DNA of 64,000 nt from Pseudomonas asplenii (GCF_001293465.1 NZ_JSYZ01000026.1:93502-157501); one strand, 5' to 3'. Positions 8,559-17,865 are shown, counted from the stretch's first letter. Made by a program: numbers and translations. The notes: generated from the letters alone by a model not told the origin.

Positions 8559-9569
8559 ATGGTAGACAGAAGAGTTTTCAGCGGTGGCCTGCAGGTCAAG
8601 AACTATCGCTACGTACAAAAAAATGAAGTATCGCCGCCAGCGCAGGCGGCGGTCGGGTTCATCCTGCTGGAGCACTTCTCGATGCCGGCCTTCACGCAGG
8701 CCCTCGATACCCTGGTTACGGCCAACCTGCTGCAGCCGTCCTGGTTCGCCACCCGGACGATCACAGTCGGTGGGCAGGATGTCATCAGTGACCTGGGCAT
8801 TGTCATTCGCCCGGACACCGGGCTCGCCGATTGCAGTCCGGACGACTTCGACCTGCTGGTGGTGTGTGGTGGTCTGCGTTCGCCGTTGCACGAGCAGCCT
8901 GAGTTGCGCGCCTTCCTGAAAAAGGCCGCCGAAAAGGATATCGCACTGGGCGGTCTGTGGAGCGGTGCCTGGTTCCTGGCGCAGGCCAATCTGCTCGAAG
9001 GCTATCGCTGCGCGATTCACCCCGAGCATCGCCTGGCCCTGGCCGAGGCGGCCAGGGAAACCCAGGTCACCAGCGAAAGCTACATGGTCGACCGTGACCG
9101 CTATACCGCCGCCAGCCCGACCGGCGCGTTTTACATGGTGCTGGAGTGGATCGGCAAGATGCGCAACGGCGCGCTGGTCGACGGCATCATCGACATCCTC
9201 GCCTTCGAGGCGTCGCGCTATCGCCGGGTCAATCCCAAGCTGCACATCAAGATGGCCGAGCCGCTGCGCGAGGTGGTCAAACTCATGGAGTCCAACCTGG
9301 AAGAGCCACTGGACCTGATGCAGTTGTCGAGCTACGTCAACCGCTCGCGGCGACAGATCGAGCGGCTGTTCAAGGAACAGCTGGACACCACGCCACGCCG
9401 TTACTACCTCGAACTGCGGGTGACCGAGGGCCGCCGGCTGCTGCAGCACTCGGGGCTGACCATCGTGCAGGTCGCCGTGGCCTGCGGCTTCGTCTCGCCC
9501 AGCCACTTCAGCAAGTGCTACACCGCCTATTTCGGCTATCCGCCTTCGCGGGAAAAACGCTTCGAGTAA
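8559..9569 (+). CDS. AraC-family regulator with GATase1-like (DJ-1/PfpI) domain
   Basis: 336-residue activator of the GbdR/CdhR/ArgR type. The N-terminal half (residues 30-200) is a class I glutamine amidotransferase-like sensor domain (FDLLVVCGG, then LGGLWSGAWFLAQANLL, where the nucleophile elbow carries Ser-Gly instead of Cys). The C-terminal third has two helix-turn-helix motifs (LMQLSSYVNRSRRQIERLFK and IVQVAVACGFVSPSHFSKCY). Regulators of this type in Pseudomonas control carnitine, betaine and arginine catabolism. It sits 12 bp after the racemase-like gene and probably activates the betaine module. Confidence 0.9.
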   Translation: MVDRRVFSGGLQVKNYRYVQKNEVSPPAQAAVGFILLEHFSMPAFTQALDTLVTANLLQPSWFATRTITVGGQDVISDLGIVIRPDTGLADCSPDDFDLLVVCGGLRSPLHEQPELRAFLKKAAEKDIALGGLWSGAWFLAQANLLEGYRCAIHPEHRLALAEAARETQVTSESYMVDRDRYTAASPTGAFYMVLEWIGKMRNGALVDGIIDILAFEASRYRRVNPKLHIKMAEPLREVVKLMESNLEEPLDLMQLSSYVNRSRRQIERLFKEQLDTTPRRYYLELRVTEGRRLLQHSGLTIVQVAVACGFVSPSHFSKCYTAYFGYPPSREKRFE

Positions 9570-9622
9570 ACCGCCGTCGACTGCCCGGGCCCTGGCCCTC
9601 CCTACGTTCTGGATCGAGCACA

Positions 9623-11566
9623 ATGAAAATAAGAGACAAATTGACGTGTGTGTTTGCGGGGATCGCCGGTGTCCCGCTGCTGCTGGTCGCAGCGGTGGTG
9701 GTGGTCAATCTGCGTGATGAGGCCAGGGACAACTTCGTCGACAGCAGCACCCGCGAGATTCTGCAGATCGACAACGGCATGCAGCAGTTCTTCGACGGCA
9801 TCGCCCAGAACGTCCAGTACCTGTCCCAGGACCCTCGCCTGGCGTCGCTCTCCGGGCTCAAGCGGTACATGGCTGCCGACGCTGCGACCGTCGCGCCGCC
9901 GGCGATCGCCAAGACGACGCTGGATATCTTCGACAGCTTTGCCAAGGCGCACCCGAACACCGCCTATGTGTCGCTGGCCACCGACGACGGGGGCTACGTC
10001 GCCTGGCCGGACGTGCCGGACCTGGCCGGTTATGACCCGCGAACCCGACCCTGGTACCGCCTGGCGATGGCGGTACCGGGCAGCATCGTGCGCACGCCGG
10101 CGTACTACTGGGCGGCCAGCGATTCGGTGCTGATCTGCACCATGCGCACCCTCAATGACGCGCAGGGCAACCCGCGTGGCGTGGTCGGCCTGGATGTGTC
10201 GCTCAAGCAACTGACGGAGCTGGTGCGCAAGATCAGGCTGGGGCGCAGCGGCTACCTGATGCTCACCGAAGCCGATGGCAACGTCTTGGTCGATGCCGCC
10301 GATCCGGCGCATTCGTTCAAGCGCCTGGCTGACCTGGGCGGTGACTACGAGCCCTTGGCGGCACTGCGCGAAGGCTCGACAGAGGTCACGCTCAAGGGCG
10401 TGACCTACATGGCCAATGTCTACACCTCCAAGGCCCTGGGCTGGCACCTGATCGGGCTGATCGAGAAGCAGGAGGTCATGGCCAAGGCCGATCGCCTGAG
10501 CTGGATCATCCTCTGGGCCGCGCTGGTCATGGCGGTGCTGTTCGCCCTGGTGGGTGCGCGGTTTGCCGGGATCATCGTGCGGCCGATCCGCGGCGTTGCC
10601 AGTGGCCTGCAGGACATCGCCCAGGGCGAGGGCGACCTGACCCGCAACCTGGCCGTGCGCGGCAATGACGAAACGGCGGTGCTGGCCGGCTGGTTCAACG
10701 AGTTTCTTGGCGCCATCGCGCAACTGGTGCGCAACATCGGCCAGACCTCGGGCAGGCTGCAGCGCACCAGTGGTGGCACCCGCCAGGTCGCCCACGCGGT
10801 GAACGATGCCGCGTTGCGCCAGCGCGAGGCGCTCGAACTGGTCAGCACCGCATTCAACGAAATGGTGGCCACCGCCAACGAGGTGGCGCGTTCGTGCTCC
10901 GAGGCGGCGTCGTCGGCCGACGCCGGCCAGCGTGACGTGCAGAGCGGGCAACGGCAGATCGACGAGGCGACCGACAATGTCGGGCAGTTGTCGAGCAACC
11001 TTGAGCAGGCCACCGAGGCCATGCAGGCACTGGAAGCGGACAGCCGCAACATCAACGGCATCCTCGACACCATCCGCTCGATTGCCGAGCAGACCAACCT
11101 GCTGGCGCTCAATGCGGCCATCGAGGCGGCGCGTGCCGGCGATCAGGGACGAGGGTTCGCCGTGGTGGCCGACGAGGTGCGGGCGCTGGCACGGCGCACC
11201 GCCGACAGCACCGGCGAGATCGACGGCCTGCTGGGCAACCTGGTGCGCGGCACCGAGAACGTCACCCGGCAGATGCAGGCCAGCGTCGACATGTCGCGCC
11301 AGAGTGTCGACCGTATCCAGCAGGCCCGGGAAAGCTTCAACAAGATACGTGATCAGGTGGATAACATCCGAGATCAGAACAGCCAGATCGCCACCGCCGC
11401 CGAAGAGCAGCACCAGGTGGCCGAGGATATCAACCGACACATCACGCAGATTCATACCGATGCGCGCGAGGTCGAGGACCTGGCCCGCGCCGCCCGCAAC
11501 GATGCCGAGCAACTGGCGGATATTTCCAGCGAACTCAATACGCTGGTGGGGAGGTTCAAGTACTGA
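9623..11566 (+). CDS. Methyl-accepting chemotaxis protein, dCache sensor
   Basis: 647-residue inner-membrane chemoreceptor. TM1 is at about residues 9-29, a periplasmic double-Cache domain spans 30-285, TM2 293-315, HAMP 316-370, then a coiled-coil signalling domain with the hairpin tip EQTNLLALNAAIEAARAGDQ and GRGFAVVADEVRALARRT. The ligand pocket shows YDPRTRPWY (Y137, R142, W144, Y145) and D191 in VVGLDVS, matching the dCache amino-acid motif of PctA-like receptors. It follows the AraC gene by 53 bp, so taxis toward the imported betaine or amino acid is a reasonable inference. Confidence 0.92.
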   Translation: MKIRDKLTCVFAGIAGVPLLLVAAVVVVNLRDEARDNFVDSSTREILQIDNGMQQFFDGIAQNVQYLSQDPRLASLSGLKRYMAADAATVAPPAIAKTTLDIFDSFAKAHPNTAYVSLATDDGGYVAWPDVPDLAGYDPRTRPWYRLAMAVPGSIVRTPAYYWAASDSVLICTMRTLNDAQGNPRGVVGLDVSLKQLTELVRKIRLGRSGYLMLTEADGNVLVDAADPAHSFKRLADLGGDYEPLAALREGSTEVTLKGVTYMANVYTSKALGWHLIGLIEKQEVMAKADRLSWIILWAALVMAVLFALVGARFAGIIVRPIRGVASGLQDIAQGEGDLTRNLAVRGNDETAVLAGWFNEFLGAIAQLVRNIGQTSGRLQRTSGGTRQVAHAVNDAALRQREALELVSTAFNEMVATANEVARSCSEAASSADAGQRDVQSGQRQIDEATDNVGQLSSNLEQATEAMQALEADSRNINGILDTIRSIAEQTNLLALNAAIEAARAGDQGRGFAVVADEVRALARRTADSTGEIDGLLGNLVRGTENVTRQMQASVDMSRQSVDRIQQARESFNKIRDQVDNIRDQNSQIATAAEEQHQVAEDINRHITQIHTDAREVEDLARAARNDAEQLADISSELNTLVGRFKY

Positions 11567-11622
11567 GGTCGAACCAACCGTTGCCGGTCATGTTCAGGTT
11601 CATCCGGTACGACAGCCTGGTA

Positions 11623-11829
11623 TCAGAGGTTCCAGGCAACCTTCAGCCCCTCATGGATCGCTTCCTCGACCGTCCGCGGCGCCAGGCAGTCGCCGATGTG
11701 CTGGAAGTCCACCAGCCCCTGCAGTTCCTCGCCCAGACTGTCGACCGGCTGATGCCCCTGGCACAACACCAGGGTATCGACCTCCTCGAACAGCATCGGC
11801 TCGCCGCATCTCAAGGACGCCTTGTCCAT
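11623..11829 (-). pseudogene. 3' remnant of NADH:flavin oxidoreductase/TMADH-type N-demethylase
   Basis: A 68-codon stub that reads as the C-terminus of a trimethylamine dehydrogenase/dienoyl-CoA reductase-like flavoenzyme: VDTLVLCQGHQPVDSL, then HIGDCLAPRTVEEAIHEG, the usual closing NAD/FAD-domain motif. These enzymes are normally over 600 residues, and no flavin-binding barrel or Fe-S motif is found upstream. Immediately 5' of the stub a different coding-like stretch runs on the other strand (11828-11899, ending with NAWASK and a stop). The locus therefore looks like a deletion scar. Such enzymes N-demethylate dimethylglycine, N-methylproline or similar compounds, which fits the betaine module. 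Confidence 0.65.
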
Positions 11830-11968
11830 GAACGTCGCTTTCTGGGTCGATCACGGCGAAGAGCTCGAAGAGTGTTTCAATGCCTGGGCAAGCAAGTAAA
11901 GTAGCCAGGGTCGGGCGCTAGCGTGGTGCCCGGCCCGTTCCAATTCCCAGCCTGTAGGAGTGATCCGC

Positions 11969-12754
11969 TTGAATGACCTTCTGCACACCGCTGCCGCGCC
12001 GGCGGCCATCGAGCGCCAACTGCGTGAGCAACTGGCGGCCTGTTACCGGTTGATTGCGCATTTTCGCATGACCGATCTGATCTTCACCCACATCTCTCTG
12101 CGCCTGCCCGGGCCGGAGCACCACTTCCTGATCAACCCTTATGGGCTGCTGTTCGACGAGATCACCGCCTCGAGCCTGGTGAAGATCGGCCTCGACGGGC
12201 GGGCGGTGGAGGACTCGCCGTACGCGGTGAACCCGGCCGGTTTCGTGATCCACAGTGCAATCCATGGCGCCCGCGAGGATGCGCAATGCGTGCTGCACAC
12301 CCATACCAAGGCCGGTTGCGCGGTGGCGGCGCTCAAGTGCGGGCTGTTGCCGGTGAACCAGATTTCCATGGAGTTCTATGGCCGCACCGCGTACCACGAT
12401 TATGAGGGGGTGGCGCTGGACCTGGATGAGCAGGCGCGGCTGGTGCAGGACCTGGGCGACAAGTCGGTGATGATCCTGCGCAACCATGGCCTGCTGAGCG
12501 TGGGCAGGACGGTGGGCGAGGCGTTTCTGCGCATGTATTACCTGGAGAAGGCGTGCGAGATCCAGGTGACGGCGCAGGCCTGCGGCGAGCTGGTGTTGCC
12601 GTCCCATGAGGTGTGCGCGCACACCGAGCGGCAGTTCAACGACCCGGGGCGGCCGGTGGAGGAGGGGCAGTTGACCGACCCGAATGCCATGGAGCTGGCC
12701 TGGTCGGCGATGTTGCGATTGCTGGAGCGGGTGGCGCCGGATTATCGCGATTGA
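11969..12754 (+). CDS. Class II aldolase/adducin family protein
   Basis: 261-residue cytosolic protein of the fuculose-1-phosphate aldolase/adducin fold. The metal-ligand motif HTHTKAG and the later ILRNHGLLSVG histidine are present; the substrate-side segment NPYGLLFDEITASSLVKI is typical of the uncharacterised Pseudomonas subgroup. Start is TTG 11969, since TAGGAG (11955-11960) lies 8 nt upstream; a GTG at 11960 overlaps that site and is unlikely. It is a single gene ending before a REPIN. The substrate is unknown. Confidence 0.85.
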   Translation: MNDLLHTAAAPAAIERQLREQLAACYRLIAHFRMTDLIFTHISLRLPGPEHHFLINPYGLLFDEITASSLVKIGLDGRAVEDSPYAVNPAGFVIHSAIHGAREDAQCVLHTHTKAGCAVAALKCGLLPVNQISMEFYGRTAYHDYEGVALDLDEQARLVQDLGDKSVMILRNHGLLSVGRTVGEAFLRMYYLEKACEIQVTAQACGELVLPSHEVCAHTERQFNDPGRPVEEGQLTDPNAMELAWSAMLRLLERVAPDYRD

Positions 12755-12785
12755 GCTGATGGTTTTGTGGTGATTGGGCGGACGT

Positions 12786-12875
12786 CTTCGCGGGCAAGCC
12801 ACGCTCCTACAGAGTTGTGTCGTTCACTCACCTTGTGTACGACACGATCCTGTAGGAGCGGGCTTGCCCGCGAAG
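12786..12875. repeat. REP doublet (REPIN)
   Basis: Two Pseudomonas-type REP elements in inverted orientation. The left arm starts CTTCGCGGGCAAGC and the right arm is GTAGGAGCGGGCTTGCCCG-CGAAG. The roughly 40-nt spacer between them itself pairs partly (TTGTGTCG versus CGACACGA). It lies between the convergent ends of the aldolase-like gene and lpdV, the usual intergenic niche for such elements. Confidence 0.85.
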
Positions 12876-12901
12876 GGGCCCTCGAGTCCTGCCACTATCT
12901 G

Positions 12902-14290
12902 TCAGATATGCAGGGCGTGCCCCAGCGCCTTCAGCGCCGCTTCCTGCACCGCTTCACACAGGGTCGGATGGGCATGGATGGTCCCGGCAATGTCCTCCAG
13001 CCGCGCGCCCATCTCCAGCGACTGCCCAAAGGCCGCCGCCAGTTCCGAAACGCCCACGCCCACCGCCTGCCAACCGACGATCAGGTGATTGTCGCGCCGC
13101 GCCACCACCCGCACGAAGCCATTCCTGGACTCCAGGGTCATGGCCCGGCCGTTGGCGGCGAACGGGAAGCTGGCGACGAGGCAATCCAGCCCGGCCGCCT
13201 TGGCGTCGTCCGGCGTCTTGCCGACCACCACCAGTTCCGGATCGGTAAAGCACACCGCCGCAATCGCCGTCGGGTTGAACTCGCGGTGCTGGCCGGCGAT
13301 CAGCTCGGCGACCATTTCCCCCTGGGCCATGGCGCGGTGAGCCAGCATCGGCTCGCCGGTCAGGTCACCGATCGCCCAGACGTTGCGCATGCTGGTCTGG
13401 CAATGGCTGTCGACGCGGATCGCCGAACCGTTCATGGCCAGCGCCAGGGTTTCGAGATTCCAGCCCTGGGTCCGTGGCTTGCGACCCACCGCCACCAGCA
13501 CCTGGTCGGTCGCCAACGGCAGGGTTTCGCCCTGGGGATCACGCACCTGGAGGCTGTTGCTCGCCGCGTCGAAACCTTCGACGCTGTGCCCCAGCAGCAC
13601 GTGGATACCCAGCGCCTTGACCGACTCGGCCACCGGCTGGGTCAGTTCGCGGTCATAGGTCGGCAGGATACGGTCGCGGGCTTCGACCACCGTGACCTCG
13701 GCACCGAGCTTGCGGTAGGCGATGCCCAGTTCCAGGCCGATGTAGCCGGCCCCGACCACCACCAGGCGTCTGGGCACCGAGGCCGGCGCCAGGGCTTCGG
13801 TGGAGGAGATCACCGGGCCACCGAAGGGCAGCATCGGCAATTCCACGGTCTGCGAACCGTTGGCCAGCAGCAGGTGTTCGCACTGCACGCGCAGACCATC
13901 GATGTCGACGTTCTTGCCGTCGATGATCTTGGCCCAGCCGTTGATGACCTGGACGCCGTTCTTCTTCAGCAGCCCGGCGACGCCACTGGTCAGGCGGTCG
14001 ACGATGCCGTCCTTCCACTCCACGCTCTTGGTGATGTCCAGGGTCGCCTGCGCCACCTGGATGCCCAGCGGCGAGTTGCCGCCGCTGTAGCCCTGGGTGG
14101 CGTGGAACTGCTCGGCCACATGGATCAGCGCCTTGGACGGAATGCAGCCGACGTTCAGGCAGGTGCCGCCCAGGGACTGGCCTTCCACCAGGATGGTCGG
14201 GATGCCCAGTTGCCCGGCCCGAATGGCCGCGACATAGCCGCCGGGGCCGCCGCCGATGATCAGCAGGGTGGTGCTTTGAGTCTGTTGCAT
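12902..14290 (-). CDS. lpdV: Dihydrolipoamide dehydrogenase of the branched-chain complex (E3)
   Basis: 462-residue FAD flavoprotein that reoxidises dihydrolipoyl groups of the BCKDH complex with NAD. Visible: FAD motif IIGGGPGGYVAAIRAGQLG, redox disulfide GGTCLNVGCIPSK, NAD motif VVVGAGYIGLELGIAYRKLG, second FAD segment VWAIGDLTGEPMLAHRA, and C-terminal HAHPTLCEAVQEA with the active-site His. Start ATG 14290 is set by GGAG 7 nt upstream. It matches P. putida LpdV closely. It is the last gene of bkdA1-A2-B-lpdV, 2 bp after bkdB. Confidence 0.97.
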   Translation of the reverse strand: MQQTQSTTLLIIGGGPGGYVAAIRAGQLGIPTILVEGQSLGGTCLNVGCIPSKALIHVAEQFHATQGYSGGNSPLGIQVAQATLDITKSVEWKDGIVDRLTSGVAGLLKKNGVQVINGWAKIIDGKNVDIDGLRVQCEHLLLANGSQTVELPMLPFGGPVISSTEALAPASVPRRLVVVGAGYIGLELGIAYRKLGAEVTVVEARDRILPTYDRELTQPVAESVKALGIHVLLGHSVEGFDAASNSLQVRDPQGETLPLATDQVLVAVGRKPRTQGWNLETLALAMNGSAIRVDSHCQTSMRNVWAIGDLTGEPMLAHRAMAQGEMVAELIAGQHREFNPTAIAAVCFTDPELVVVGKTPDDAKAAGLDCLVASFPFAANGRAMTLESRNGFVRVVARRDNHLIVGWQAVGVGVSELAAAFGQSLEMGARLEDIAGTIHAHPTLCEAVQEAALKALGHALHI

Positions 14291-14292
14291 GC

Positions 14293-15570
14293 TCACTCCA
14301 CAAACAGGCAGGCGGGTTGTTCGAGCAGGCCGCGAATGGCCTGGATGAATTGCGCCGCGTCCATGCCGTCGACCACGCGGTGATCGAACGAGCTGGAAAG
14401 GTTCATCATCTTGCGCACGACGATCTGGCCCTTGATCACCACGGGCCGCTCGACGATGCGGTTGACGCCGACGATCGCCACTTCCGGCAGGTTCAGCACC
14501 GGGGTGCTGACGATGCCGCCAAGGGCGCCGAGGCTGGTCAGGGTGATGGTCGAACCGGACATCTCCTCGCGGGTCGCCTTGCCGCTACGGGCGGCCTTGG
14601 CCAGGCGGTTGATCTCGTCGGAGGTTCCCCACAGGTCGAGGCTCTCGGCATGGCGCACCACCGGCACCATCAGGCCGCCGTCGGTCTGCGCGGCGACGCC
14701 GACATGCACCGCGCCGTGACGGGTGATGACCTGGGCCTCGTCGTCGTAGCGCACGTTCATCTGCGGGAAGTCGCGCAGGGCCACGACCATCGCCCGTACC
14801 AGGAACGGCAGCAGGGTCAGCTTGCCGCGGCTGTCGCCGTGTTTGTGGTTCAGGTGCACGCGCAACTCTTCGAGGGCGGTGACATCGACCTCCTCGACGT
14901 AGCTGAAGTGCGCGGCGCGGCGCTTGGCGTCCTGCATGCGCTGGGCGATCTTGCGGCGCAGGCCGATCACCGGGATCTGTTCCTCGTCGGTGCGTCGGGC
15001 ATAGCGGCCATCGCTGCCGCGCGCCGGCTGTTCGGCCTGGGCCAGGTAGGCGTCGAGGTCCTCATGCAGGATGCGCCCGGCCGGGCCGCTGCCGTGGACG
15101 AAGCGCAATTCGATGCCGGCATCCCAGGCGCGTTTGCGCACCGCTGGCGAGGCCAGTGGGCGTTCGTCGGGCTGGCGGGCCACCACCGGTGCCGTGCGGG
15201 TCGGTGCAGGGGCCGCTGCCGGCTTGGCGACGGGGTCGGCGACCGCCACTTCGACCGGTTTCTCCTGTACCGGTGCGGGTGCCGCCTTGGCCGCAGGCGC
15301 TTCGCCGCCTTCGCGCACGTTGCCGGCGCCTTCGACCTCGATGCTGATCAGGATGCTGCCCACCGCCATGACTTCACCCGGCTGGCCGCCGAGGGCGATC
15401 ACCTTGCCGTGCACCGGCGAGGGGATGTCGACCATGGCCTTGTCGGTCATGACATCGGCCAGCACCTGGTCCTCGACCACCAGGTCGCCGACCTGCACGT
15501 GCCATTGGGACAGTTCCACTTCCGCGATGCCTTCGCCGATGTCCGGCATCTTGATGACGTGAGTACCCAT
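14293..15570 (-). CDS. bkdB: Branched-chain alpha-keto acid dehydrogenase E2 (acyltransferase)
   Basis: 425-residue dihydrolipoamide acyltransferase, the core of the complex that oxidises the 2-keto acids of Val, Leu and Ile to acyl-CoA. The lipoyl domain carries K44 in VMTDKAMVDIPS. A Pro/Ala-rich linker follows, then an E3-binding domain (ASPAVRKRAWDAGI, residues about 143-180). The catalytic domain ends with SSFDHRVVDGMDAAQFI, which contains the active-site His-Asp. It abuts bkdA2 directly (stop and start separated by no bases). Confidence 0.97.
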   Translation of the reverse strand: MGTHVIKMPDIGEGIAEVELSQWHVQVGDLVVEDQVLADVMTDKAMVDIPSPVHGKVIALGGQPGEVMAVGSILISIEVEGAGNVREGGEAPAAKAAPAPVQEKPVEVAVADPVAKPAAAPAPTRTAPVVARQPDERPLASPAVRKRAWDAGIELRFVHGSGPAGRILHEDLDAYLAQAEQPARGSDGRYARRTDEEQIPVIGLRRKIAQRMQDAKRRAAHFSYVEEVDVTALEELRVHLNHKHGDSRGKLTLLPFLVRAMVVALRDFPQMNVRYDDEAQVITRHGAVHVGVAAQTDGGLMVPVVRHAESLDLWGTSDEINRLAKAARSGKATREEMSGSTITLTSLGALGGIVSTPVLNLPEVAIVGVNRIVERPVVIKGQIVVRKMMNLSSSFDHRVVDGMDAAQFIQAIRGLLEQPACLFVE

Positions 15571-16626
15571 TCAGACCTCCATGACCCGTTTCAAAGCCGC
15601 CCCGACCCGAACCGGGCCAGGGAAGTACGCCCACTCCTGCGCATGGGGGTAGGGCGTGTCCCAACCGGTGACGCGTTCGATCGGCGCCTCCAGGTAGTGG
15701 AAGCAGTGCTCCTGCACCAGCGAGATCAGCTCGGCCCCGAAACCGCAGGTGCGGGTGGCTTCGTGGACGACCACGCAGCGACGGGTTTTCTTCACGGAAT
15801 TGACGATGGTGTCCAGGTCCAGCGGCCAGAGGCTGCGCAGGTCGATGACTTCGGCATCGACGCCGGTTTCCTCGGCGGCGGCCTGGGCCACGTGGACGGT
15901 GGTGCCGTAGGTGAGAATGGTCACTTCGCTGCCCGGGCGGGTGATCGCCGCGCTGTCCAGCGGCACGGTGTAGTAGCCATCGGGTACGGCGCTGGCCGGG
16001 TGTTTCGACCAGGGGATGACCGGTTTCTCGTGGTGGCCGTCGAACGGGCCGTTATACAGGCGCTTGGGTTCGAGGAAGATCACCGGGTCATCGTTCTCGA
16101 TGGCGGCGATCAGCAGGCCCTTGGCGTCGTAGGGGTTGGAGGGCATCACGGTGCGCAGGCCGCAGACCTGGGTGAACATCGCCTCCGGGCTCTGGCTGTG
16201 GGTCTGGCCGCCGTAGATGCCGCCGCCGCAGGGCATGCGCAGGGTCATCGGCGCGACGAACTCGCCGGCCGAGCGATAGCGCAGGCGCGCCGCTTCCGAG
16301 ACGATCTGGTCGGAGGCCGGGTAGAAGTAGTCGGCGAACTGGATTTCCGCCACCGGGCGCAGCCCGTAGGCGCCCATGCCCACCGCCACGCCGACGATGC
16401 CGCTTTCCGAGATCGGGGCATCGAACACCCGCGAGGTGCCGTACTTGGCCTGCAGGCCCTCGGTGCAGCGGAACACGCCACCGAAGTAGCCGACGTCCTG
16501 GCCGAACACCACCACGTTGCTGTCGCGCTCGAGCATCACATCCATGGCCGAGCGCAGGGCCTGGATCATGGTCATGGTGCTGGTGGCCACGGCGTTCTCC
16601 GTTTGCAATTTGCTGTGATCGTTCAT
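15571..16626 (-). CDS. bkdA2: Branched-chain alpha-keto acid dehydrogenase E1 beta subunit
   Basis: 351-residue transketolase-like beta subunit; with BkdA1 it forms the thiamine-diphosphate decarboxylase heterotetramer. Recognisable parts: FGQDVGYFGGVFRCTEGLQ, RVFDAPISESGIVG, and the C-terminal transketolase domain VEVIDLRSLWPLDLDTI with HEATRTCGFGAELI. It is preceded by bkdA1 with a 3-bp gap and runs straight into bkdB, which indicates one polycistronic message. Confidence 0.97.
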   Translation of the reverse strand: MNDHSKLQTENAVATSTMTMIQALRSAMDVMLERDSNVVVFGQDVGYFGGVFRCTEGLQAKYGTSRVFDAPISESGIVGVAVGMGAYGLRPVAEIQFADYFYPASDQIVSEAARLRYRSAGEFVAPMTLRMPCGGGIYGGQTHSQSPEAMFTQVCGLRTVMPSNPYDAKGLLIAAIENDDPVIFLEPKRLYNGPFDGHHEKPVIPWSKHPASAVPDGYYTVPLDSAAITRPGSEVTILTYGTTVHVAQAAAEETGVDAEVIDLRSLWPLDLDTIVNSVKKTRRCVVVHEATRTCGFGAELISLVQEHCFHYLEAPIERVTGWDTPYPHAQEWAYFPGPVRVGAALKRVMEV

Positions 16627-16629
16627 GGC

Positions 16630-17865
16630 TTATAACCCCAGTTCCTGGCGCTGCCGACGCAGGTGGTCGGGCATTTCCTTGTAGACGTCCTCGAAGATGG
16701 TCGCGGCGCTCGGCATCTGTCCGCCGGCCAGGGTGCCGTACTGTTCGGCTTCCTTCTGCGCGGCGATGACTTCGGCTTCCAGCTCGGCGCTGACGGCGGC
16801 GTGTTCCTCTTCGGACCACTGGCCGATGGCGATCAGGTGCTGCTTGAGGCGGGCGATCGGGTCGCCCAGGGGGAAGTGGCTCCAGTCGTCGGCGGGACGG
16901 TACTTGGATGGATCGTCGGAGGTGGAGTGCGGGCCGGCCCGGTAGGTGACCCACTCGATCAGGGTCGGGCCGAGGTTGCGCCGGGCGCGTTCGGCGGCCC
17001 AGCGGGAGGCGGCATACACCGCGAGGAAATCGTTGCCGTCGACCCGCAGCGAGGCGATGCCGCAGCCGACGCCGCGGCCGGCGAAGGTGGTGGCTTCACC
17101 GCCGGCGATGGCCTGGAAGGTGGAGATCGCCCACTGGTTGTTGACCACGTTGAGAATCACCGGGGCGCGGTACACGTGGGCGAAGGTCAGGGCGGTGTGG
17201 AAGTCCGACTCGGCGGTGGCGCCGTCGCCGATCCAGCCCGAGGCGATCTTGGTATCGCCCTTGATCGCCGAGGCCATGCCCCAGCCGACCGATTGCACGA
17301 ACTGGGTGGCGAGGTTGCCGGAAATGGTGAAGAAGCCATGGTCGCGCACCGAGTACATGATCGGCAGTTGCCGGCCCTTGAGCGGATCGCGCTCGTTGGA
17401 CAGCAGCTGGCAGATCATGTCCACCAGCGGCACTTCGCGGGCCATCAGGATGCTCTGCTGGCGGTAGGTGGGGAAGCACATGTCGTCGATGTTCAGCGCC
17501 AGGGCCTGGGCGCTGCCGATGGCTTCCTCGCCGAGGCTCTGCATGTAGAACGACATTTTCTTCTGGCGCTGGGCGACCACCATGCGGCTGTCGAAGATGC
17601 GGGTCTTGAGCATGGCGCGCATGCCCTTGCGCAGGATCTCCAGCGGCATGTCCTCGGCCCAGGGGCCAAGGGCCTGGCCCTGGTCGTCGAGCACGCGGAT
17701 CAGGCCACGGGCCAGGTCGGCGGTGTCGGCGGGTTCGACGTCGATGGGGGGCTTGCGGACCTGGCCGGCATCGGTCAGGCGCAGGTAGCTGAAGTCGGTC
17801 TTGCAGCCCGGGCGTCCCGAGGGTTCGGGTACGTGCAGGCGCAGCGGTGGGTACGCTGTGGTCAT
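16630..17865 (-). CDS. bkdA1: Branched-chain alpha-keto acid dehydrogenase E1 alpha subunit
   Basis: 411-residue E1 alpha subunit binding thiamine diphosphate. The ThDP motif GDGATAESDFHTALTFAHVYRAPVILNVVNNQ is complete, and the regulatory-loop region TYRAGPHSTSDDPSKYRP is conserved. The N-terminal arm (RLHVPEPSGRPGCKTDFSYL) matches P. putida BkdA1. First gene of the operon, divergent from bkdR across 195 bp where BkdR would bind and activate. Confidence 0.97.
   Translation of the reverse strand: MTTAYPPLRLHVPEPSGRPGCKTDFSYLRLTDAGQVRKPPIDVEPADTADLARGLIRVLDDQGQALGPWAEDMPLEILRKGMRAMLKTRIFDSRMVVAQRQKKMSFYMQSLGEEAIGSAQALALNIDDMCFPTYRQQSILMAREVPLVDMICQLLSNERDPLKGRQLPIMYSVRDHGFFTISGNLATQFVQSVGWGMASAIKGDTKIASGWIGDGATAESDFHTALTFAHVYRAPVILNVVNNQWAISTFQAIAGGEATTFAGRGVGCGIASLRVDGNDFLAVYAASRWAAERARRNLGPTLIEWVTYRAGPHSTSDDPSKYRPADDWSHFPLGDPIARLKQHLIAIGQWSEEEHAAVSAELEAEVIAAQKEAEQYGTLAGGQMPSAATIFEDVYKEMPDHLRRQRQELGL

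Noticed and set aside
12767..14383. 538-codon + strand frame across lpdV
   Set aside because: Antisense of lpdV; also runs through the REPIN, so not a gene.
14317..16635. 772-codon open frame on the + strand
   Set aside because: Antisense shadow of bkdA2/bkdB produced by high-GC codon bias; low-complexity Asp/His/Gly-rich translation and no ribosome site.
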